Source: Acidobacteriota bacterium (GTDB lineage: Bacteria; Acidobacteriota; Vicinamibacteria; Vicinamibacterales; UBA823). Taken from it: a stretch of DNA of 8,679 nt. Position numbers and translations under genes: made by a program. Position 1 is the first letter of the stretch. Every line of letters begins with the position of its first letter. Positions 1 through 6,595 of this stretch are shown piece after piece. Under the pieces are notes generated by a model. The model saw only the letters and a program-made list of their open reading frames with translations, was not told the origin of the DNA and ran no database searches. The DNA is taken from NCBI GenBank assembly GCA_002714165.1, contig PAWT01000010.1:67351-76029 (forward strand), given 5' to 3'.

Positions 1-1364
1 AGATTGAACTGATTGACACCGGAATTGGCGCCATTCGTAACCATCATGTAATCGGCTTTAACCACCACATTTGGAATCGGCTTAATCTCCACGCCGATGG
101 TCGTAAAAGTATTGTTGTTCGACGGATTCCGCTGATACCCCGCCGGCACCCGCGCTTGAGTATCAACGCGCTCGAACTTGAGATACGGAGTAATAGCAAG
201 TTCCCCAAAATCAGAAGTCTGGGAAAGCACGTTGTAGCCAAAAAGAACGTATCCGCCTTCCATCCTTTCGGCGAGACCATTTTTCCCCGTCAAACTATTG
301 GTCTGATTAAATTTGACGGCATCGTTAATGCTCGCCACAGCATAGAGGCCGCGGATGTCGAATCCACGCATCTGAGCCTGACCATGCACGTCAAGGATAG
401 TCGTTCCAAGATTATCGGTGCCAAGACTGCCTTGCGCTGCCCCACCACGGTAGAAACTGCCACCGAAATAGACTCCAGGGGTTGGAGTTAGATCCAAACG
501 ACCGGTCAACGCAAAATTTTCAGCTTTCGCCTTACCGCCTTTTTGCCGTCCACCGCGCAATCCTCCCGCTCCAAATTTTGCACCGTTAAAACCATTTACG
601 GCGTATAAGCGAAAAGACACCTTGTCAAAGATTCCGTAAATACCGGCTCCATTCTCACGCCATGTGGATGGAATGATCTTATTTTCAGTGAATGGTCGCT
701 CAGTCCCCATGAAGACGGTTGGCTCATGAAACTCGTTAACCAGCCCCATGGGCACGAGCAGCATCCCACCGCGAACACCAAAGTTTTCATTCGCCTGATA
801 ATCGACGTAGGCAAACTCGAGGTAGGCTTCTTTCGCGTGTTCGATTTCAATCTCAGAGTTAAACACAAACTTATCGTTGAAGCGGTAACCCGTGTAGATA
901 ATCGCGCGAAGCGCATCAAAGGTCGGTATCTTGCCACTGGCTGCGCCACTTTCTTTCTTCGCTGCGTAGTTTTCGTAGAGAAACTCTCCATAGCCTGCAA
1001 TTGATAGACCGCGATTTCTCCGAAACACCGCAGAGGCGGATGGCGCCAACCCTAACGCCCGAGCGTCATCAGCGGTTAATTCACGGTCACCTTCCCCACT
1101 ACGAAGTCTCTCCAATTCCTCCGCCAACAGATCAACCCGACGCTCGAGCTCATCCTGTTCCTGCTCCTGTCCTTCCTCGCTTGCTTCCTCGATTGCTTGC
1201 TCTATTACTTTGGTCTCGACCTTACTGTCAGGTGTCTGATCCTCTTCAACCGCTTGTGCCCCCTGACCATGAACCGCAACGGAGCCGAGCCACACCAAGG
1301 CAATTCCAAATCCCACAATAATTCGTAACTTTTCCATCCGATGAACACTTGTTAACCACGTCAT
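1..1364 (-). CDS. O/P-type outer-membrane porin, 3' end off the left edge
   Basis: The minus strand reads openly for 454 codons from an ATG at 1364 to the window edge, so the gene is partial. The N-terminus is a Sec signal peptide with hydrophobic core near residues 15-30 and a likely cleavage near GQGAQA (33-38). A Glu-rich stretch follows (about 50-90) with a leucine-heptad coiled-coil look (DELERRVDLLAEELERL), as in porins with an N-terminal trimerisation coil. From about residue 120 comes alternating beta-barrel sequence, beginning GLSIAGYGEF and including GGMLLVPMGLVNEFHEPTVF and IPSTWRENGAGIYG, which I recognise from phosphate-selective porin O/P-like proteins. The visible end (NVVVKADYM...NQFN) resembles the last strands, so probably only about 10 residues are missing. 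I chose the ATG at 1364 because GAGGAGAG lies 10 bases upstream; an in-frame ATG at 1337 (residue 10) has no such site. The transported solute cannot be told from sequence; 'phosphate-selective' is a family label. Confidence 0.88.
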   Translation of the reverse strand, partial: MTWLTSVHRMEKLRIIVGFGIALVWLGSVAVHGQGAQAVEEDQTPDSKVETKVIEQAIEEASEEGQEQEQDELERRVDLLAEELERLRSGEGDRELTADDARALGLAPSASAVFRRNRGLSIAGYGEFLYENYAAKKESGAASGKIPTFDALRAIIYTGYRFNDKFVFNSEIEIEHAKEAYLEFAYVDYQANENFGVRGGMLLVPMGLVNEFHEPTVFMGTERPFTENKIIPSTWRENGAGIYGIFDKVSFRLYAVNGFNGAKFGAGGLRGGRQKGGKAKAENFALTGRLDLTPTPGVYFGGSFYRGGAAQGSLGTDNLGTTILDVHGQAQMRGFDIRGLYAVASINDAVKFNQTNSLTGKNGLAERMEGGYVLFGYNVLSQTSDFGELAITPYLKFERVDTQARVPAGYQRNPSNNNTFTTIGVEIKPIPNVVVKADYMMVTNGANSGVNQFN

Positions 1365-1374
1365 GCCGTCTCTT

Positions 1375-1382
1375 CTCTCCTC
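1375..1382 (-). promoter_or_regulatory. ribosome binding site of the porin gene
   Basis: GAGGAGAG on the minus strand lies 10 bases before the ATG at 1364. It decides the start in favour of 1364 over the in-frame ATG at 1337, whose upstream bases (ACAAGTGTTCATCGG) contain no purine-rich site. Confidence 0.6.
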
Positions 1383-1484
1383 TTCACAGTTTCTTGACAG
1401 CATGATGCGACGTCATAGAATGACTCCGGGCGTCACGCTGTGTTTAACCTGTTGCTGGGAAAGCTCAAGCAAAAGCGCTCAACA

Positions 1485-1516
1485 GGCCCGTCGCGTGTGA
1501 TTGCACGCGGCGGGCC
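1485..1516. terminator. strong GC-rich hairpin, possible terminator or attenuator
   Basis: GGCCCGTCGCGTG (1485-1497) faces CACGCGGCGGGCC (1504-1516) across a six-base loop, TGATTG. As plus-strand RNA all 13 positions pair, one as U-G. As minus-strand RNA the same position is an A-C mismatch, so the plus strand fits better. On the plus strand a short T run (ACTTTTC) follows directly. On the minus strand a TTTT follows about 10 bases after the stem. It could therefore stop plus-strand transcription running into the back of the porin gene. It could also act within the porin leader if the promoter at 1603-1632 is used. The role is inferred. Confidence 0.45.
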
Positions 1517-1579
1517 ACTTTTCAACTCCCACTAACCAAGATGCCATTCGATTGTTTTACTTAGGGTTCCAGTAACTAA

Positions 1580-1600
1580 TACTGAGAACCAGTCTCAGTA
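1580..1600. promoter_or_regulatory. palindrome TACTGAGA-N5-TCTCAGTA, operator candidate
   Basis: Perfect 8-base arms (1580-1587 and 1593-1600) flank a five-base spacer, ACCAG. The site overlaps the predicted porin transcription start. Its inner core TGAGA-N5-TCTCA recurs at 1639-1653, suggesting two sites for one dimeric regulator. No regulator gene lies in the window. Confidence 0.5.
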
Positions 1601-1602
1601 AT

Positions 1603-1632
1603 AATATATATCCGACCAAATCGGTCGGTCAA
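1603..1632 (-). promoter_or_regulatory. candidate sigma70-like promoter of the porin gene
   Basis: On the minus strand TTGACC (1632-1627) matches five of six bases of the consensus -35 box. It is followed after 16 bases by TATATA (1610-1605), or after 18 by TATATT (1608-1603). The start of transcription would fall near 1597, giving a leader of about 230 bases. The spacer consists largely of the palindrome at 1612-1628, the usual place for a repressor operator. No transcript data are available, and a closer promoter cannot be excluded. Confidence 0.5.
1612..1628. promoter_or_regulatory. palindrome CCGACC-N5-GGTCGG, TetR-operator-like
   Basis: Perfect 6-base arms (1612-1617 and 1623-1628) surround AAATC. 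Sites rich in ACCGACC/GGTCGGT are familiar as targets of TetR/AcrR-family repressors, and this one sits between the -35 and -10 boxes of the predicted porin promoter. The regulator family is an inference from the motif style. Confidence 0.45.
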
Positions 1633-1638
1633 GAGAAA

Positions 1639-1653
1639 TGAGACATGGTCTCA
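1639..1653. promoter_or_regulatory. palindrome TGAGA-N5-TCTCA, second copy of the 1580-1600 core
   Basis: TGAGAC-ATG-GTCTCA is a perfect 6-base-arm palindrome. Read as TGAGA-N5-TCTCA it has the same half sites and spacer length as the core at 1580-1600, 56 bases away centre to centre. It lies just upstream of the porin -35 box. A further half site, TGAGA, is at 1660-1664. Confidence 0.45.
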
Positions 1654-1819
1654 CTTTATTGAGATTTAGGATAGACAATGACATTCAGGAGTGAACGAGA
1701 GGCTTACTACTAGGGAATTATTGCACCGTGCATCTGGCTACACTCACAGAGTAGCGACCGTCACGACCCGCACAGTGTTGGGTGTGCACGAGACCCTCAA
1801 TTCCCACTAATGTCGCACC

Positions 1820-1849
1820 TTGAGAGCATAACCTAACGAAAAATAGACT
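1820..1849 (+). promoter_or_regulatory. possible promoter of the GGT-like operon
   Basis: TTGAGA (1820-1825) and TAGACT (1844-1849) are separated by 18 bases and fit a weak sigma70-like promoter. Transcription would begin near 1856, leaving a leader of about 108 bases before the GTG at 1964. Both boxes deviate from consensus, so this is only the best candidate seen. Confidence 0.3.
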
Positions 1850-1952
1850 CTTTGAATACACCTCGTACCGTCTTCGGTTCAACCTGGGTCCCGTTCTTGC
1901 TACACTGCCCAGACCGCCGTTCCGAGGTCGCTTTCAGTCTTTACCCTAGCGA

Positions 1953-1957
1953 AGGAG
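1953..1957 (+). promoter_or_regulatory. ribosome binding site of the GGT-like gene
   Basis: AGGAG, within GAAGGAG, lies six bases before a GTG at 1964. This strong site supports the non-ATG start. Translation from it gives a clean signal peptide. Confidence 0.7.
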
Positions 1958-1963
1958 TTCAGC

Positions 1964-3871
1964 GTGAGCAAACGGTCATTACTACTCTCATGGTGTCTCG
2001 GGATTGTTGTAACAGGAGCCGTCGCTCTGCTGGGTCAGTCCGCCTCCGAACAAGTAATGCCTGGCTTGGTCGACACGGTTCGACCCTTTAAGAGCTTCGG
2101 TCACGTCTATGATTCCGATAGCTTTGAGTCCATGCGGCCGCGCATTATGGGCACCCACGGAGTCATCGCGACCGGACACTACCTCGCAACTCAAGCTGGT
2201 TTTGAAATTCTAAAAGCGGGAGGTAATGCGTTCGATGCTGGCGTTACGGCCGCCATGGCCCTAAAGGTCACAAAAATGGGCTTCGCGGGGTGGACGGGTG
2301 TGGCGCCACTTATTTTGTATAGTGCAGCGGAGGACCGGGTCATCACCCGGGTAGGAGCTGGGACTACCCCGGCTCGTGCCACACTGCAACACTTTCTTGA
2401 CAAGGGAAAACGTGACGTGGACCTCGCACTGGTCCCGGCCGATGTGGACGTGTGGCTGGCAGCGCTCGAGCGCTTCGGTGAGCTGAGCTTCGAACAGGCG
2501 GCTACCCCCGCTTTGGAAATTGCGGAGGGTGGATATCACCTCTACAAGCACCAGAAGTGGCTTCTAGATAGTCAGCAGGGTCGCATCCTCAAATATCCTT
2601 ACAACCAAACATTCTGGTTTCAGCATGGCGTCAGTAAACAGCGGATCGGAGACTTGATGGTCAACAAAGACCTCGGGCGACTCATCCGATACATGATGAC
2701 GGCGGAACGAACCGTTTTGGCAAGAGGAGGTTCGCGAGCCGATGGTATTACGGCCGCGCGAGATGCCTTCTATAAGGGCGAACCGGCCCATGCAGTTGAT
2801 GCGTTTTACGAGGAGCAAAACGGTCTCATTACATATGACGACCTCGCCAACTACGAGGGTAGCTGGATGGCACCCCTACACACAACGTTCCGTGGCTATG
2901 ACGTGTACGTCGGGGACGGCTGGTCTCAGGGACCTCGCCTTATCCTGTTTCTGAACATGCTCGATCAGTTCGATCTCGAAAGCCTGGGATACAACTCTGC
3001 GGACTACATTCACCTACTCTCGCAAGTGATCGCCCTAGGCATGTCGGATGTACACAAACACGTTGGCGATCCTTCCGTGGCAAACACTCCTGCGACGCTT
3101 TACTCGAAAGAGTATGCCGCGAAGCGGGTCATGCTGATCGACCGTGAGCAGGCATTTTCTGACATGCCTCCGTGGGGCAATCCAAATAGCATGTTGGAGC
3201 TATCGGACGACTCTCCACTCACCTTTTCAATGCCGCCAGCAGGTAGGTCAGGTGGTGGGACTGAACGGGCTAACGAGACATCACTCTTTGACACATCGTC
3301 GCTCAACGTGATGGACAATGAAGGCAATCTGTTCTCGATGACCGAAAGTGACGGCCACATGGTCACACCGATGATCCCGGGCTGGGGATTCGGGCTGTCG
3401 CGCCGCATGTACCAACTCAATCTCGACCCGAACCTAGCTAACGTCATGGCGCCGGGGAAACGACCGAGAAATACGAACAGCCCCGTCCTCATTATGAAGG
3501 CTGGCAAACCGTTCATGGGCTTGTCCACTCCGGGGGGCGACCAGCAGCTGCAGTCCCTTCTACAGGTCTTTCTCAACGTCGTGATTTGGGGTATGTCGCC
3601 TGAACAGGCACTTGATCAACCTCGATTCGGGAGCTACAACTTTCCACCAACCGGGAGTGAGGTTAACCAAAGCCCAGGCCTCCTCAAACTCGAGGGTCGA
3701 ATTCCGGAAGCCACGTTCGAAACACTCAGCGCCATGGGCCACAATGTGGAGTCTTGGGGCCTTTGGAACTGGCAGGCCTGCGCCCCGACAGTCACATACC
3801 GGGAACCTGACACCGGTCTAATGATCGCAGCCGGTGATGTACGCCGAGAGACGACCGCGCTTGGGTTCTAG
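1964..3871 (+). CDS. exported gamma-glutamyltransferase-family Ntn hydrolase, altered substrate pocket
   Basis: The 635-residue protein starts at GTG and has a Sec signal peptide (about 1-27). Family members self-cleave before a threonine that becomes the nucleophile of an amide hydrolase or transferase. The family large-subunit sequence GFEILKAGGNAFDA is at 79-92, and the VPADVDVW...ERFG...PALEIAEGGY region is at 157-191. The predicted nucleophile is Thr444 in FDTSSLNVMDNEGN, aligning with E. coli TTHYSVVD. This gives a small subunit of 192 residues, the usual size. STPGG (521-525) carries the oxyanion glycines, and ALDQPRF is also kept. By hand alignment the residues that bind the gamma-glutamyl group in E. 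coli (Arg114, Asn411, Gln430, Asp433, Ser462, Ser463) become Ala, Gly, Arg, Gln, Asn and Thr. The GGGG loop is also lost (GFAGWTGVAP, 106-115). I therefore infer a periplasmic amidase or acylase of other specificity. It is the first gene of a likely three-gene operon. Confidence 0.88.
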   Translation: MSKRSLLLSWCLGIVVTGAVALLGQSASEQVMPGLVDTVRPFKSFGHVYDSDSFESMRPRIMGTHGVIATGHYLATQAGFEILKAGGNAFDAGVTAAMALKVTKMGFAGWTGVAPLILYSAAEDRVITRVGAGTTPARATLQHFLDKGKRDVDLALVPADVDVWLAALERFGELSFEQAATPALEIAEGGYHLYKHQKWLLDSQQGRILKYPYNQTFWFQHGVSKQRIGDLMVNKDLGRLIRYMMTAERTVLARGGSRADGITAARDAFYKGEPAHAVDAFYEEQNGLITYDDLANYEGSWMAPLHTTFRGYDVYVGDGWSQGPRLILFLNMLDQFDLESLGYNSADYIHLLSQVIALGMSDVHKHVGDPSVANTPATLYSKEYAAKRVMLIDREQAFSDMPPWGNPNSMLELSDDSPLTFSMPPAGRSGGGTERANETSLFDTSSLNVMDNEGNLFSMTESDGHMVTPMIPGWGFGLSRRMYQLNLDPNLANVMAPGKRPRNTNSPVLIMKAGKPFMGLSTPGGDQQLQSLLQVFLNVVIWGMSPEQALDQPRFGSYNFPPTGSEVNQSPGLLKLEGRIPEATFETLSAMGHNVESWGLWNWQACAPTVTYREPDTGLMIAAGDVRRETTALGF

Positions 3872-3921
3872 TTACTAACTAAGGCATGACAAGATCGGGT
3901 TAGGCCTCAGTTTCTCTCACT

Positions 3922-6543
3922 ATGCCCATCCTTTTGCAACGGATTGCACTCGTGTCACTGGCGCTGGGCGCTATGAATTTAGTGCTTGCCGCCCAGCCGC
4001 ACCAAGTGGCGGTGAATCAGGGTCCGACTGCAACCTGGCAGGCTATTCAGAAACTACGGACGTTCGCCAGCGTCTTACATACGACGGCTCACCCAGACGA
4101 CGAGCATGGGGGCATGTTGACGTGGATGAGCCGTGGTCTCGGAGTCCGAGTAAGCCTTCTAACGCTGACCCGCGGTGAGTCAGGTGACAACGCCCTCGGT
4201 GCCGAACTATTCGATGCCCTAGGACTGGTCCGCACCGAAGAGCTTCTGGCGGCAAACCGTTATTACGGGATGGACCAGCAGTACTTTACCTCGGCTATCG
4301 ACTATGGATTCTCGAAGCGTGTGTCAGAAGCGTGGAACCAGTGGACTCGCACTAAGGTGCTTGAGGAAGTCGTCCGTGTTATCAGGATGAATCGTCCCCT
4401 CGTCGTGGTTTCCCGTTTTCAGGGTACCCCCCGTGACGGACACGGACAACACATCGCAGCTGGCGAAGTCACATTGGAAGCTTTTCATGTAGCGGCGGAC
4501 CCAGACCGTTTCCCAGAGCAACTGCTCAGTGGTGAGCTGCGCCCCTGGCAGGCCCATCGACTCTACGTAGGCGGTATAAGAACGGACGAGGCGGCATCAA
4601 CAGAAATCGATGTCTCCGAATACAGTCCCTGGCTAGGTCTGTCGTATCGACGGCTAGCACGCCTCGGGTTGGGTTTGCAGCGTTCGCAGACCTCAGGACA
4701 GTCGAGTGCAACCTCCGGCACCGCTATCCGCCGATACCAGCGTCTGTGGCCACTCCCCGAATCTGAGCAGACGAACTCTGGCTTCTTCGACGACCTAGAA
4801 ACTGGTTGGGAATCCCTCGGAGACCTCGCTGGCCGCCCAGATTCCTTTTTCCTGAAATCACGCGGGCGGTCCATCGGCACGCACGTCGAAGCCGCGGTTG
4901 ACGCGTTCTCAATGGCGCGACCTCAGGACAGCGTTCCAGCACTCACCGCCGGACTGCGCGAAACGCGAGAACTCTTAGCCGAGCTTGAACCTGAAGACGA
5001 AGCGTCGTTCCTCCTGCAAATAAAGGAGCGACAATTCGAGCGTGCACTGCATAATGCACTCGGGCTCGAACTGTTCGCAGTGGCGGTGCCGACACAGATG
5101 GAACCTGGCACCCCGACCGAATTACCGGTCGTCGTTCCCGGACAAAGGGTGGCGATCGATGTATCACTGACCAAGCCGACCACTGCACGAATAACCGAGG
5201 TCAACCTCCATGTTGACGTACCACCGGATTGGCAAACGGCTTCGAACACGGATACTTCGCGATCGTCAGACGGGACAATTGCTCGTCGGATACTAGTCAC
5301 GGTCGGCTCCAATACCAGACTTTCTCGCCGCTCGTTTACGAGGACTGCGCTGACGCAGCCCCATTACACTAGCGTAGACTCAACATTGGCACCGTTTTCG
5401 GCGCCTAAAGCAGTGGCCGTGGCTACGTTTCGTGTTGATGGTGTGCCAGTCGTCATCCGTTCGACTGTTCACGGCCGCGAAGCACAACTACCGTATGGCT
5501 ACGTTCTCCGAGAATTACAGGTCCTGCCGTCGGTAAGTTTAAGCGTGAAACCGTCCATAACGATCGTCCCGGAGGCACAGGAGACCGTCAGTTTGACCGT
5601 GGAGGTGGAGCGCACCGGACCTGAAACAACTGCTGGCACATTGGACCTGAACCCGCCATCGGGATGGGAGGTTAGACCATCGCGCGTGACTTTAGCGAAC
5701 ACTCCCGTCGACGAACGTTTCGAGTTCACACTTCATCGAACTAGCCCAACTGTTGGAGAGGGTACCGTGACTGTCGTTGCGAACCTCGATGGAAAGCTAT
5801 ACCGGGAGGGCTACCAAACGATTACTTACCCCGACCTAGAGACCCGCTATCTGTTTCGTGAAGCACGTAGCATCCTACGAGGCATCGATGTAAACCTGCC
5901 GGACAATCTAACTGTCGGATACATCATGGGAATCGGTGACGACATCCCAGCAGCGATTAGACAGTTGGGGTCGCAAGTGCGCCTACTCGAGAGCCCGGAC
6001 CTTGAAACTGGGCAACTCGATCAGTTCGACGCAGTTATCATCGGCACGCGTGGGTATGCGGTCCGGCCAGAGCTTCACCGCGGCACTGACCGACTTCTCG
6101 AGTACGCAGAGCGGGGCGGCAATCTGATCGTCCTTTACAACACGGAAGAGTTCAATCCCAACCGCTACGCGCCGTTCCCGGCAGAACTGCCACGACGGTC
6201 TGAAGAAGTCACGGAGGAGAATGCTGCAGTTAAGATTCTGGAGCCAAACCATCCTGTCCTGCGCTGGCCGAACCGGATCACACTGAAGGACTTTGAGGGG
6301 TGGGTAGAACAACGGGGTTCAAAGTTTCTTAGCACCTGGGCTCCAGCGTACACCCCCATAGTGTCGTCACACGACCTTGGACAGCCTCCGCAAGCTGGCG
6401 GTTGGCTGATAGCCCGTCACGGTCGAGGCCATTACACCTACTTCGCCTACGCGCTGCACCGACAACTCCCGTTCGGAGTACCTGGGGCCTACCGGATCTT
6501 GGCAAATCTAATTTCGCTAGGTCGGAATGACGAAAAGCCCTAA
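3922..6543 (+). CDS. exported PIG-L/LmbE-family deacetylase with Ig-like and GATase-like C-terminal domains
   Basis: The 873-residue protein has a signal peptide (about 1-24, ending VLAA-QP). A PIG-L/LmbE N-acyl deacetylase domain spans about 45-300. AHPDDE (56-61) supplies likely zinc ligands His57 and Asp60 and base Asp59, and DGHGQHIAAG (172-181) supplies His177, by analogy with MshB. RTEELLAA (104-111) is also typical. The middle (about 385-650) is Thr- and Val-rich beta sequence. It contains at least one NEW3/Ig-like domain (DLNPPSGWEVRPSRVTL), probably for substrate binding. From about 654 a flavodoxin-like domain (VGYIMGIGDDIPAAIRQLG, DAVIIGTRGY, GGNLIVLYNT, GRGHYTYFAYALHRQLPF) resembles ThuA/class-I glutamine amidotransferase folds but shows no nucleophile cysteine at the expected elbow (IIGTRGYAV). 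Such long PIG-L proteins are known in Acidobacteriota and Bacteroidota; their substrates are mostly unknown. It follows the GGT-like gene by 50 bases and has no clear Shine-Dalgarno site. Confidence 0.85.
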   Translation: MPILLQRIALVSLALGAMNLVLAAQPHQVAVNQGPTATWQAIQKLRTFASVLHTTAHPDDEHGGMLTWMSRGLGVRVSLLTLTRGESGDNALGAELFDALGLVRTEELLAANRYYGMDQQYFTSAIDYGFSKRVSEAWNQWTRTKVLEEVVRVIRMNRPLVVVSRFQGTPRDGHGQHIAAGEVTLEAFHVAADPDRFPEQLLSGELRPWQAHRLYVGGIRTDEAASTEIDVSEYSPWLGLSYRRLARLGLGLQRSQTSGQSSATSGTAIRRYQRLWPLPESEQTNSGFFDDLETGWESLGDLAGRPDSFFLKSRGRSIGTHVEAAVDAFSMARPQDSVPALTAGLRETRELLAELEPEDEASFLLQIKERQFERALHNALGLELFAVAVPTQMEPGTPTELPVVVPGQRVAIDVSLTKPTTARITEVNLHVDVPPDWQTASNTDTSRSSDGTIARRILVTVGSNTRLSRRSFTRTALTQPHYTSVDSTLAPFSAPKAVAVATFRVDGVPVVIRSTVHGREAQLPYGYVLRELQVLPSVSLSVKPSITIVPEAQETVSLTVEVERTGPETTAGTLDLNPPSGWEVRPSRVTLANTPVDERFEFTLHRTSPTVGEGTVTVVANLDGKLYREGYQTITYPDLETRYLFREARSILRGIDVNLPDNLTVGYIMGIGDDIPAAIRQLGSQVRLLESPDLETGQLDQFDAVIIGTRGYAVRPELHRGTDRLLEYAERGGNLIVLYNTEEFNPNRYAPFPAELPRRSEEVTEENAAVKILEPNHPVLRWPNRITLKDFEGWVEQRGSKFLSTWAPAYTPIVSSHDLGQPPQAGGWLIARHGRGHYTYFAYALHRQLPFGVPGAYRILANLISLGRNDEKP

Positions 6544-6595
6544 GGCTGACTGACTTAACCACTGCCAACCATACCCCTAACCTCTCTAGTAGCCT

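Larger units (their letters stand above)
1365..1963. other. gene-free divergent intergenic control region
   Basis: These roughly 600 bases separate the divergent porin and GGT-like genes. I found no convincing coding region on either strand and no tRNA-like fold. The stretch holds the porin RBS, the GC-rich hairpin, the three palindromes with the porin promoter, and a possible promoter plus RBS for the plus-strand genes. From about 1665 to 1815 I see only a small palindrome, TGCAC-C-GTGCA (1722-1732). I also see an imperfect direct repeat of CAAYTCCCACTAAY at 1523-1536 and 1798-1811. Confidence 0.7.

Noticed and set aside
156..491. Plus-strand open frame of 111 codons inside the porin region
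   Set aside because: It is antisense to the porin gene, whose 454-codon frame reads as a clear beta-barrel protein. The plus-strand product has no recognisable motif. The frames at 726-1004 and 1001-1321 fail for the same reason.
596..1000. Minus-strand open frame of 134 codons
   Set aside because: It is an out-of-frame shadow of the porin gene on the same strand; its product is basic and low in recognisable content.
1722..1732. Small palindrome TGCAC-C-GTGCA
   Set aside because: Arms of five bases are expected by chance in a region this size, and no promoter or start lies beside it.
1523..1811. Direct repeat CAAYTCCCACTAAY at 1523-1536 and 1798-1811 as ends of an inserted element
   Set aside because: Only 14 imperfect bases (12 identical), with no transposase, no inverted ends and no coding content between; probably chance.
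1852..2091. Plus-strand open frame of 79 codons overlapping the start of the GGT-like gene
   Set aside because: It begins with TTG, has no ribosome site, and overlaps the signal-peptide region of a strongly supported gene in another frame.
3100..3576. Minus-strand open frame of 158 codons
   Set aside because: It is antisense to the most conserved part of the GGT-like gene, including its nucleophile region, and has no protein family features.
4923..5312. Minus-strand open frame of 129 codons, rich in Ser and Arg
   Set aside because: It is antisense to the Ig-like part of the PIG-L protein; its Ser/Arg bias is what the reverse strand of GC-rich coding DNA gives.
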